Source of the DNA: UBA9464 sp003445095 | GTDB taxonomy: Bacteria > Verrucomicrobiota > Verrucomicrobiia > Limisphaerales > UBA9464 | DNA length: 39,299 nucleotides | Assembly (NCBI GenBank): GCA_035437945.1 | Contig: DAOMZG010000027.1 | Span: 1 to 39,299, forward strand | Direction of reading: 5' to 3' | In this document: piece after piece, positions 1-7,179 of the stretch | How the letters are laid out: every line of letters begins with the position of its first letter | Numbering within the stretch: the stretch's first letter is position 1 | Made by a program: the position numbers and the translations under genes | Notes under the pieces: generated by a model | Databases searched by the model: none | Told to the model about the DNA's origin: nothing | What the model saw: only the letters and a program-made list of their open reading frames with translations

Positions 1-123
1 CTCGACCAGGCCCTGCAACAACTCTCCGGGGCGGTGCAGTCCCTGTCCGAGCTCCTGGACTTCCTGAAACAACACCCGAACGCGCTCATCACCGGCCGCG
101 AAAGCCGCCCCAAAAAACCATGA
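1..123 (+). CDS. MCE-family (MlaD/PqiB-like) protein, C-terminal end only
   Basis: Only the last 40 codons are inside the window; the frame is open from base 1 to a TGA at 121-123. The visible tail is a leucine-rich amphipathic helix followed by a segment reading HPNALITGRE. MCE proteins of the MlaD/PqiB class commonly end this way, with a long helix and then a NPEALLRGK-like motif. Such proteins form hexameric rings or needles that carry lipids between the inner and outer membranes. The next gene starts inside this stop codon (ATGA overlap) and encodes a PqiC-type lipoprotein, the usual partner, which strengthens the call. The N-terminal MCE domains lie upstream and cannot be checked here. 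Confidence 0.7.
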   Translation, partial: LDQALQQLSGAVQSLSELLDFLKQHPNALITGRESRPKKP

Positions 124-938
124 ATGCAAAATCATCAATTCGAACTTCCCACACCGAACCCCGAGCTTCGCTCACTGGACTTTCTTGGATGGCCCGTTTC
201 TCCCGTCGCGACAACTCAGCGATCCCCGCTGCCGCCCACCTTCGAATGGCGGGCTGCGGATTTCCTCTCGCCGCGCTGTCGCGCCGTCGCAGCGGGTCGG
301 TTTTCGGATTTCGGTTTTCGGACTGGCCCCTTCTGCTCCTTGCCTTCGCCGCCTTCGCCGGCCTGACCGGCTGCGGCGTCCTCAAGCCGGCCAAGTCCAC
401 GGCTCGTTACTATGTCCTGACGCCGGTCGCGGCCACCCAAACCGGATCGGGCTCTCTGGCCGTGGGCTTGGGCCAGGTCAAACTCCCCGCCTACCTCTTC
501 AACACCTCGGTGGCGGTTCGCAAAGGCACTAACGAAATCGAATACCTCCCCTCGGCCCTCTGGGCTGAGCGCTTGAACACCGGCTTCCAGCGGGTGCTGG
601 CGGCCAACCTCGCCCTCGCCCTGCCCACGGACCGCATCCACCTCTCCGCGTGGCAGAAGGATGCCGTCGCCGCGGAAGTCTATGTCACCCTCGAACAGTT
701 CGACGTGGACTCCGCCGGCCGGGGACAGCTCATCGCCCGGTGGCGCATCCTTTCGCCGGGTGGCGAGAAGACGCTTAAATCGGGAGAATCCCGTCTCACC
801 CGGCTTGGGCCCGATCCGGAAACCAATCCGTCCGGCGCCATCGCCACCCTGAGCGAGCTCCTCGCTGATTTCAGCCACGATCTCGTCAAGTCGCTTCGAG
901 AGGCGACCTCAGGCCAGGTCGCGCCCGTTTCCAAATAA
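120..938 (+). CDS. PqiC-like ABC-type transport auxiliary lipoprotein
   Basis: This is a predicted outer-membrane lipoprotein of the PqiC/DUF330 family, thought to act with an MCE protein and an ABC permease in lipid trafficking across the periplasm. A hydrophobic stretch at about residues 69-81 leads into the lipobox LTGC, so Cys85 would be acylated. The mature part begins with a YYVLTPV strand and contains the family pattern of a 'lPaYL' segment, an alternating 'W.ERL' helix and a C-terminal helix. The ATG at 120 overlaps the stop of the MCE gene, indicating translational coupling. Odd point: the leader is about 85 residues, far longer than a normal lipoprotein signal, is rich in Arg/Ser/Pro, and has a direct DNA repeat at about 296-322. 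A later start (189 or 246) or an insertion into the leader is possible. Confidence 0.75.
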   Translation: MNAKSSIRTSHTEPRASLTGLSWMARFSRRDNSAIPAAAHLRMAGCGFPLAALSRRRSGSVFGFRFSDWPLLLLAFAAFAGLTGCGVLKPAKSTARYYVLTPVAATQTGSGSLAVGLGQVKLPAYLFNTSVAVRKGTNEIEYLPSALWAERLNTGFQRVLAANLALALPTDRIHLSAWQKDAVAAEVYVTLEQFDVDSAGRGQLIARWRILSPGGEKTLKSGESRLTRLGPDPETNPSGAIATLSELLADFSHDLVKSLREATSGQVAPVSK

Positions 939-951
939 CCGACAAAACGGC

Positions 952-1107
952 ACCAGGATAATTTACTCCCCGCGTATCTCAGCCCCGCCCCAGCCCGACT
1001 CCCTCGCCGCCCCCGGCCTCGGCGACATCACGCAGGGCTACTTCTTCTCGCCCAAGAAAAGTCCGTTCACCTGGGGCGTCGGCCCGGTGCTCCTAATCCC
1101 CACCGCC
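952..1107 (+). pseudogene. Fragment of an outer-membrane transporter/porin-like protein
   Basis: Reading from 952 gives a stretch that begins TRIIYSPRISAPPQPDSL, continues with a GLGDI motif, then YFFSPKKSPFTWGVGPVLL and IPTA. From memory this follows the pattern of a family annotated 'transporter' or 'neuromedin U' in Verrucomicrobia and Planctomycetes (TRTIVPLISQP...GLGDINPTFFFSPKK...WGVGPTF.LPTAT). No start codon or signal peptide precedes it, and homology stops abruptly at IPTA, 20 bases before the next gene. It therefore looks like an internal piece of a gene otherwise deleted. Family identity rests on motif recognition and was not searched. Confidence 0.6.
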
Positions 1108-1126
1108 CGCGGTTCAGTTTCATCCC

Positions 1127-1912
1127 ATGAAGATCGATGACCTTCCCCTTTGGCTGTTGAGTGGCGGGACCTTCGCCATTGTTGTTCTCATCATGGAGGC
1201 CGGCTACCGGTGGGGCCGTTCGGCCCACCGCAAGTCGAAGGACGAGAAGGAATCGCCCGTCTCCGCCATCGCCGGCTCCATCCTGGGACTGCTCGCCTTC
1301 ATGCAGGCCCTCACCTTCAATATCGCCTACGAGCGCTATGACACCCGGAAGAGCCTGGTGCGGGAGGAAGCCAACATCCTCCGCACGGCATTCGCCCGGT
1401 CCGCCTTCCTTCCGGAAACCGACCGGGCGCAGGCTCGACAACTGCTGAGAAACTATGTGGACGCGCGGGTTGCGGTCGTGGCGGGCGGGGATCTCGCGAA
1501 GACCGCACCGATGTTGGCCGAGGCCGCGCGCATTCAGGACGAACTCTGGCGAATGGCCGTCGTCAACGCGCGAAAAGATATGAATTCCGATGTGGCGGCC
1601 CTTTATGTGGAATCGGTCAACGACTTGTGCTCCGTGCATGCGCTCCGCGTGGCGGTGGGGCTTCAGGCGCGGATCCCCGGAGCCGTCTGGACGGCGCTGT
1701 TCGCCCTGGTTGTTCTCGGCGGGATCGCGGTGGGATACGAAATCGGCATCGCGGCTTCCAAGCGGTCCTTCGGTGCGCCGATCCTGGCACTGGCGTTCAC
1801 CATCGTGCTCAGCCTCATCGCGCTGCTCGACGTTCCCCATAACCGCCTGATCCCCATTTCCCAGCAGCCGCTGCTCGACTTGCGGGCGGCGATGGACCGG
1901 CCCCAGCCCTGA
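1127..1912 (+). CDS. Bestrophin-like (DUF4239-type) membrane protein
   Basis: This is a 261-residue integral membrane protein. Hydrophobic segments lie at about residues 8-25, 46-67, 184-205 and 212-232, in the pairwise N- and C-terminal arrangement of DUF4239 ('bestrophin-like domain') proteins. The family signature follows the second segment: LLAFMQALTFNIAYERYD, then RKSLVREEANILRTAF, where conserved Arg and Glu residues precede a soluble helical middle region. The biochemical role of these proteins is not established; the name reflects a distant resemblance to anion channels. The ATG at 1127 is followed at once by a normal amphipathic start. It lies directly after the transporter fragment, so its original promoter context may have been rearranged. 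Confidence 0.7.
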   Translation: MKIDDLPLWLLSGGTFAIVVLIMEAGYRWGRSAHRKSKDEKESPVSAIAGSILGLLAFMQALTFNIAYERYDTRKSLVREEANILRTAFARSAFLPETDRAQARQLLRNYVDARVAVVAGGDLAKTAPMLAEAARIQDELWRMAVVNARKDMNSDVAALYVESVNDLCSVHALRVAVGLQARIPGAVWTALFALVVLGGIAVGYEIGIAASKRSFGAPILALAFTIVLSLIALLDVPHNRLIPISQQPLLDLRAAMDRPQP

Positions 1913-2078
1913 TCCGGCGTGCCGCATCGCAACTGGAACGGCGGCAGCGAACCAACCGTTCCTCTGTTCTTCCATACGCCCATGCCGGACCCCAATGTCC
2001 CCTTTGCCAAACCAGTTTAACCTGATAGTGGAGCGCGGCGCGGCCCACCCAATAAACTCAACGGACCACGAGACATTA

Positions 2079-3122
2079 ATGAGAACGATACCCAACGGCG
2101 TCAGCCGAACGTCAAACAGCGTTTTCTTCGCGGCGGCTCTTCTGACCCTCGTCGCCGGTTGCGCCACCATCCCAAATTCGGGCAACTCGCTGCCCTCCTG
2201 GAATGACGGACCGGCTAAGCAGGCCATCGTCGCGTTCGTCGCGAAAACGACCACGGTGGGTTCGCCCGAGTTTGTGCCTCCCGCCGAACGTATCGCCACG
2301 TTCGACCAGGACGGCACATTGTGGGTCTCGCACCCGATGTACACGCAGGTGCTGTATTGCATTGAGCGGGCCACCGCGCTCGCCCGGGAGAAGCCGGAAT
2401 TGGCGGCCCGTGAGCCATTCAAGACCCTGCTGACGGGCAACCGCGCGGCGCTAGCGGACCTCTCGTCGAAAGACCAAGAAGCAATTTTTGCCGCGGCCCT
2501 CACCGGAATGTCTGTGGAAAAGTTCAACGCCGATGTTAAGCAATGGATGGCCTCGGCCCGGGATCCTCGGTGGAAGCGGCCCTTCACCGAACTCACCTAT
2601 CAGCCGATGCTGGAAGTCCTGCGTTACCTGCGCGCCAACGGCTTCAAAACCTATATCGTCACCGGTGGCGGCCAGGATTTCGTCCGCGTCTTTGCCGAGG
2701 AAACTTACGGCATTCCTCCCGAGCAGGTGGTGGGCAGCATCGGCGCCACTAAGTATGGGTACGACCAGAACGGCCGGCCTTTTCTGACCAAAGAACCCAA
2801 GTTGCTGCTCAATGACAACGATGGCGGCAAAGCGGAGGGCATCCACTTGATGATCGGCCGGCGGCCTTACGCGGCCTTCGGTAACTCCACGGGCGACCAG
2901 CAGATGCTGGAATACACGAAGGCCGGCGCCGGCGCGCGTTTGTCGATGCTGGTCCTACACGACGATGCCCGACGCGAGTACGCCTACGGTCCGGCCCAGG
3001 GATTGCCGGACACCAAAGTCGGTACGTTCACTCAGGCGCTGTACGACGAGGCGGTAAAGAATGGTTGGATTGTCATCAGCATGAAGAATGATTGGAAGCG
3101 CATCTTCTCCTTTGAGGAATAG
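2079..3122 (+). CDS. HAD-superfamily phosphatase-like lipoprotein
   Basis: This is a predicted lipoprotein of 347 residues. Residues 15-27 are hydrophobic and end in the lipobox LVAGC, so Cys28 is the likely lipid anchor. HAD motif I is TFDQDGTLW, with nucleophile Asp76 and acid/base Asp78. Motif II is in YIVTGGGQDF, and the motif III Lys and motif IV region lie in LLNDNDGGKAEGI and FGNSTGDQQML. The fold resembles phosphoserine phosphatase-like HAD enzymes exported to the periplasm, where they hydrolyse phosphomonoesters; the substrate is unknown. The reading frame extends upstream to 1995, but the ATG at 2079 gives the sensible signal peptide and was chosen. It stands alone, with 166 bases between it and the preceding gene. 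Confidence 0.8.
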   Translation: MRTIPNGVSRTSNSVFFAAALLTLVAGCATIPNSGNSLPSWNDGPAKQAIVAFVAKTTTVGSPEFVPPAERIATFDQDGTLWVSHPMYTQVLYCIERATALAREKPELAAREPFKTLLTGNRAALADLSSKDQEAIFAAALTGMSVEKFNADVKQWMASARDPRWKRPFTELTYQPMLEVLRYLRANGFKTYIVTGGGQDFVRVFAEETYGIPPEQVVGSIGATKYGYDQNGRPFLTKEPKLLLNDNDGGKAEGIHLMIGRRPYAAFGNSTGDQQMLEYTKAGAGARLSMLVLHDDARREYAYGPAQGLPDTKVGTFTQALYDEAVKNGWIVISMKNDWKRIFSFEE

Positions 3123-3329
3123 TTAGGGGAGGGTTTCGGCCGACGGGAAAGGAGATCAAATCCGAGAGGCGCTCTTTTCACTCGATGACCTTCGTTTCAA
3201 ACTCCTTTGCGCCTTCAGAGGTGAGGACCAGAGGACCGTGGCATCGGCGACTCCAGAGCTTGCTATGGTTCAGTCAGCACCTGAACATTGCGCCCGCTTT
3301 TCTATCATCATTCATCAGCCTCGAAAGCC

Positions 3330-4346
3330 ATGTCTGAACGCGCTCTCATTGTACTCCCCGACGAATCTTCAAAGCCAATTCTCGACGCGATCGCCGCGGC
3401 GAAGAAATCGCTTCAGGTCAAAATGTTCGTCTTCTCCGATCCGGATCTCCTCAAGGCCGTCATCGCCGCCCACAATCGAGGGGTGAAGGTCCGAGTGATG
3501 CTCAATGCTGCCCGCCGCAGTGGCGAGGACGACAACGAACATGTTCGCAAAGCCCTCGAAAAGGCCGGCGTGGCGACCAAAGACAGCAACCCCGCCTTCG
3601 GCATCACTCATGAGAAGTCGATGGTGGTGGATGAAGAGATCGCCTTCATTAAATCTCTCAACTGGGCCACGAAGAATCTGGTCGAGACGCGGGACTATGC
3701 CATCACCACCACCCATCCCCACGGGGTTAACGAAGTCATCAGTTGCTTCGAGGCTGATTGGCACCGGGAGAAATTCACGCCGGGGGAAAGCGCTCACCTG
3801 ATCTGGTGTCCGGCCAACGGACGTGAACGCCTGGCCCAATTCATCGACGAAGCCAAGCACACGCTTTTTGTTCAAAACGAACGCTACCAGGATACGGTCA
3901 TCATTGAGCGCCTCGTCCGCGCCCGAGAACGCGGCGTCAAGATTCATCTGATGGCCCGGCCGCCGCATTGCCTGAAGAAGGAGAAAATTATCGAAGGGGT
4001 GGGCGGGTTGCGCATCATGGACGATGTGGGAATCAAGATTCACAAACTCAAACACCTCAAACTGCACGGCAAGATGCTGCTGGCAGATGGGCTGCGCGCG
4101 ATTGTGGGTTCGATCAATCTGGCCCCGGGAAGTTTCGACGATCGCCGCGAACTGGCCATCGAGGTGCGGGATGACGACATCGTGGAGCGCCTGGAAAAGG
4201 TCGCCAAGCACGACTGGGAACACTCCCACCCGCTGGATCTCACGGACGAGGGGTTATTCGAAGATCTTGAAGAGCGCGGCAACGGCGGCGCCGACAAACT
4301 GGTGCTGCGCTTGGACGACGAGCACGCCAAGAAGCACAAGAAGTAG
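3330..4346 (+). CDS. Phospholipase D-like / cardiolipin synthase-type protein
   Basis: This 338-residue protein has two HKD catalytic motifs: HEKSMVVD (His94, Lys96, Asp101) and HGKMLLAD (His246, Lys248, Asp253). Each is followed by the expected Ser/Asn-containing strand (KSLNWATKN and GSINLAPGS). Two HKD motifs form one active site that works through a phosphohistidine intermediate, in phospholipase D, cardiolipin synthase or PLD-type nucleases. There is no signal peptide and no membrane segment, unlike classical ClsA, so a cytoplasmic location is likely and the substrate is open. The C-terminus is very charged and ends in KKHKK. ATG 3330 was chosen because the first beta strand (ALIVLP) follows directly; the frame also has an upstream start at 3288. 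Confidence 0.85.
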   Translation: MSERALIVLPDESSKPILDAIAAAKKSLQVKMFVFSDPDLLKAVIAAHNRGVKVRVMLNAARRSGEDDNEHVRKALEKAGVATKDSNPAFGITHEKSMVVDEEIAFIKSLNWATKNLVETRDYAITTTHPHGVNEVISCFEADWHREKFTPGESAHLIWCPANGRERLAQFIDEAKHTLFVQNERYQDTVIIERLVRARERGVKIHLMARPPHCLKKEKIIEGVGGLRIMDDVGIKIHKLKHLKLHGKMLLADGLRAIVGSINLAPGSFDDRRELAIEVRDDDIVERLEKVAKHDWEHSHPLDLTDEGLFEDLEERGNGGADKLVLRLDDEHAKKHKK

Positions 4347-4442
4347 AACACTACCGGAGCGAACCATCGCCGTGGACGTCGCCGGCTTTATTCGCGGCAA
4401 CCGCCAAGTGCAAGTACTGGAACCGCTCCGTTGGTTAGCAAG

Positions 4443-4856
4443 TCAGCCCCGGCTCTGAGCGGGTGCAGAGTTCAGAGGAGTGGCAGGCGTGCGTGATTTA
4501 CTCGGCCGTGGGAAAGTTCCTATCTCCGATTCTGCGGGCTGGCGTTCCAAACAACCAAAGTCCTTTTCGATCATTAGTCGCACACCCCAGGGCGTTTGGA
4601 AGTAGAGGCCAACAGCTTCGCTTTCGGCCCACTCGCGCGCTGCGACCAAAGGAATCCCAACACTCAAAGTGGAGGCTTCGTGGACAAGTTGCGCCTCCTG
4701 GACCTGCGCCCCTACCTGGAGCCGGTAGGAGAGGCAGTCGGTGGCAGCCGGACCTGTTTGGATCCGTTTTTCTACGAATCCCGTCTCCAGGAGAGTGTCG
4801 ACATCACCGCGACGGAGCCTCAATCGAACGGCCTCGGGAGTTATACGTAGCTTCAT
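4443..4856 (-). CDS. DUF7009 family protein
   Basis: This 137-residue protein on the minus strand starts at ATG 4856. It follows the DUF7009 pattern: an N-terminal MKLRIT...VRLRLRRGDVD segment, an ETGFVEKRI turn, a SYRLQV strand, IPLVAAREWAESEAVGLYFQ and a conserved C-terminal IEKDFGCLERQP. The function of the family is unknown. The last 25 or so residues, rich in Pro, Ser and Ala, go beyond the usual domain end. It stands alone here with a long (412-base) region before the divergent porin gene, so its partners cannot be read from context. Longer overlapping frames on the other strand lack any protein-like character. Family recognition is from memory of the alignment pattern. Confidence 0.75.
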   Translation of the reverse strand: MKLRITPEAVRLRLRRGDVDTLLETGFVEKRIQTGPAATDCLSYRLQVGAQVQEAQLVHEASTLSVGIPLVAAREWAESEAVGLYFQTPWGVRLMIEKDFGCLERQPAESEIGTFPRPSKSRTPATPLNSAPAQSRG

Positions 4857-5268
4857 CTTTAAATCTGCCGCGGAAGCTTATTCGCCTGGATATCCAGGGA
4901 CTTCCGGTGCGCTGCCAGGCTCGCGGAAATTGGCGACCGTCAACAAGCGGGATTTCAGCACTTCGACGTGTCCACCTTAAAACAGAGCGGTCAATCGGCC
5001 ACCGTGACGGGGCGGGAAGTGGCTCTCATTGGTAAAGGGGAGCCAGGGAGGGCGTGGCGGAGCGCTGCTCCGTGAGTCGGCGCCTTCCCGGCTCCTTGGG
5101 CAGGTTACGATCGCCGATATCATCTCGGTACAGGATATACGCAAGAGCAACTCGGCGTTCCTTCAAAACGGCTTGCGAAACACGGCGCCCAACCACGATG
5201 CGCGATTGCCTAAAGGTGCGATGAACCACGAGATTCACGCCTGCCCGATTTCGCTATTAGGATTGTCC
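4857..5268. other. Divergent intergenic region with an imperfect stem-loop
   Basis: These 412 bases separate the start of the minus-strand DUF7009 gene from the chosen start of the porin and should hold promoters for both. No confident -35/-10 pair was found. The frame of the porin stays open back to 5029, but the upstream translation has no signal-peptide or domain character. The only distinctive structure is the inverted repeat at 5039-5095, listed separately. Confidence 0.5.
5039..5095. repeat. Nested inverted repeat (cruciform-like element)
   Basis: An outer pair, GGAGCCAGGGAGGGCG at 5039-5054 and CGCCTTCCCGGCTCC at 5081-5095, can pair over about 13 bases with one bulge and one mismatch. 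Inside it, CGGAGC (5058-5063) and GCTCCG (5067-5072) form a perfect 6-bp hairpin with loop GCT. No T-run follows, so it is not a classical terminator. The layout resembles REP/MITE-type intergenic repeats, but no second full copy was found in this window. Confidence 0.55.
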
Positions 5269-6846
5269 ATGGAACGCCCGCCCCATTTTGTCTCGCGCTT
5301 CGTACGGCGTTGGGTGGGCCGTTTAGTCGCACTGGCGTTTTGCGCGGTACTCTCGAGTCTCGGTCCCAGCCGTGCCGATGAAGTGATTCTGCGGAGCGGG
5401 GAGCGAATCGACGGCAAAATCGTTCGGGATAGTCCGCTGGCAGTCATCATCGACTCGCGAACCCAGGGACGACTTACGATCTCGCGAGAGTCGGTGGAAC
5501 GGGTCGAGCGGGACAATGCACCCGGGCCCGTTCAAGCCGACCCGGAGCCACAAGTGGATTCTTTGTTCGAAACGAGTTTGTCCATTCCCGACGAACGCGA
5601 GACGCCAATCCTCATTCCGCTCGCACCGCCACCTTCGCTTCCCTCTGGCACCAACCTGGTGCGGCGCATGTATTGGGACGGACAATTGCGCTACCAGTTC
5701 ACCAGCCGACTGACGCTGCCAGATCCGTTCCATTCGGGATCCACCTTCGTCAATGATCGCTGGCGACTGAAAGGCCGGATTGGCGCAAAGCTCGCGGTTG
5801 ATGGTGGCGCGTTCATCAGCACAGGCGGTCAACAGGAAGTTCCCGCCGACGTGCAAGTTCGCAATTTCCAAGTGCTGACGGAAGGCGAGTTTGGGTTGTG
5901 GCTTACCAACCAATTCAATGTCGAACTGGGCCTGATCGATGGGAGCTTTTACCTGAGCAAGGCCTACTGGCGGCTCGTGCAAATACCGCATTTCGGAAAC
6001 CTGACGGTGGGCTATTTCACGGTCCCGCAAACCATCGATAATATCGAGGGTTTCGGCAGCCTGACGTTTATGGAACCTTCGGCGGGCACAGCGGCCTTCA
6101 GCCCGGGAAAACGGGTGGGGGTAGAATGGACGCAAACATTTTCGGACCAGCGAATCACGGCGGCCGCCGGAATTTTCTCCGTCGGACAGGATCCGAGCAT
6201 CGATTTCGGCAATGCGTCGGAAGCACTGGCGCAACCGACGATCCGATTTACCGGCCTCCCGTGGGATGCGCGGGACCGTTGGCTGCATTTGGGGTTGAGC
6301 TATGGCTTCGTTTTTTCTGGCGAGGCGGACATCCAATACGAAGCCCGACCCGAAAGCCGGCTCGCTCCCTTTCTCGTCAACACGGGTCAGATCGATGCTC
6401 GCCAAGCTACTCTTGGCGGCGCCGAAGCGATCGCCAGCTTTGGTCCAGTGTTGCTACAAGCCGAGCTCGTCAATTCGCTGGTGCTTCGGGACGGCGATAA
6501 CGCGAGCTTTTTGGGTGGTTATTTCGCCGGCGGGTGGATGATTACGGGAGAGTCGCGTCCATACAATCGGGCTAAGGGAGTTCCAAGCCGCGTTCAGCCC
6601 AGACACCCGCTGTGGGGGCCGGACGCCGGCTGGGGCGCCTTCGAAGCCGCGGGCCGCTATTCGGTCGTGGACCTGAGCAATGGCGGAATCGATGGCGGCC
6701 GAATGAAGATTGTGATGGGCGGAGTCAACTGGTACTGGAACCGCTACATCCGCTGGCAGTTCAATTCGGGTATTGCGCGGGTCACTGGTGGACCATCACC
6801 GGGGAATCTGTTCATTTTTGAAGCGCGCTTTGAGGGGCAATTTTGA
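5269..6846 (+). CDS. OprP/OprO-family porin with an N-terminal leader domain
   Basis: This is an outer-membrane beta-barrel porin of 525 residues resembling the phosphate-selective porin family. Residues 1-36 form a signal peptide (Arg-rich n-region, hydrophobic ALAFCAVLSSL, cleavage near PSRADE). Residues 37-82 form a small beta domain starting DEVILRSGERIDGKIV, of a kind often placed before Verrucomicrobia exoproteins. The barrel follows, with alternating aromatic strands such as YWDGQLRYQF, KAYWRLVQIP and LTVGYFTVP, the family motif GFGSLTFMEPS (position about 260), and a C-terminal strand ending in Phe (FEARFEGQF), as outer-membrane proteins require. The frame continues upstream to 5029; ATG 5269 was chosen for the signal peptide, with ATG 5221 as an alternative. 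The transported solute cannot be inferred. Confidence 0.8.
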   Translation: MERPPHFVSRFVRRWVGRLVALAFCAVLSSLGPSRADEVILRSGERIDGKIVRDSPLAVIIDSRTQGRLTISRESVERVERDNAPGPVQADPEPQVDSLFETSLSIPDERETPILIPLAPPPSLPSGTNLVRRMYWDGQLRYQFTSRLTLPDPFHSGSTFVNDRWRLKGRIGAKLAVDGGAFISTGGQQEVPADVQVRNFQVLTEGEFGLWLTNQFNVELGLIDGSFYLSKAYWRLVQIPHFGNLTVGYFTVPQTIDNIEGFGSLTFMEPSAGTAAFSPGKRVGVEWTQTFSDQRITAAAGIFSVGQDPSIDFGNASEALAQPTIRFTGLPWDARDRWLHLGLSYGFVFSGEADIQYEARPESRLAPFLVNTGQIDARQATLGGAEAIASFGPVLLQAELVNSLVLRDGDNASFLGGYFAGGWMITGESRPYNRAKGVPSRVQPRHPLWGPDAGWGAFEAAGRYSVVDLSNGGIDGGRMKIVMGGVNWYWNRYIRWQFNSGIARVTGGPSPGNLFIFEARFEGQF

Positions 6847-7179
6847 TATCGCTCCACGAATCAAAGTACGCGGAGGGAACGACGCGCACTCCTCCTCTCG
6901 CACTGCCGCGGAGAATCAACCGTCCGATAACGACTCACGCGCTTCGGAAGTCAGCGCTTCCTCCCGTCAGCGGCTACCAAGTTCATCAAATACCACCAAA
7001 GGTTCGTTTGCGCCGTCCAGTTCACGCAACTCCGCTTCCCGGTTGATCCTCATCCGTCGCTATTAGGCGACGACCGGAGCGCTGTCCGTCCTGCCGGCCG
7101 GTGAAGGCACCGGGAAACCACTCGGCCTTGGGTGCGAAAACTGATTTCGTTCGCTAAACATGCGAGTTCTGGGACTGGC
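6847..7179. other. Convergent intergenic region, nothing recognised
   Basis: The stretch lies between the ends of the porin (+) and the ADOP permease (-). No terminator with a T-run is visible. A 28-codon minus-strand frame at 6967-7053 and short plus-strand frames show no family features. Confidence 0.4.

Noticed and set aside
3182..3290. Minus-strand tail reading KLWSRRCHGPLVL then TSEGAKEFETKVIE and a stop.
   Set aside because: It has protein-like composition and may be the end of a lost gene, but no family was recognised and no start or upstream domain is present.
4880..4980. Minus-strand frame ending EVLKSRLLTVANFREPG and a stop before the DUF7009 gene.
   Set aside because: An in-frame stop lies shortly upstream (a TAA near 4978) and no family match was apparent; treated as non-coding.
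6967..7053. 28-codon minus-strand frame starting MRINREAELRELDG.
   Set aside because: Too short, no ribosome binding site and no recognised family; it may be chance in a convergent gap.
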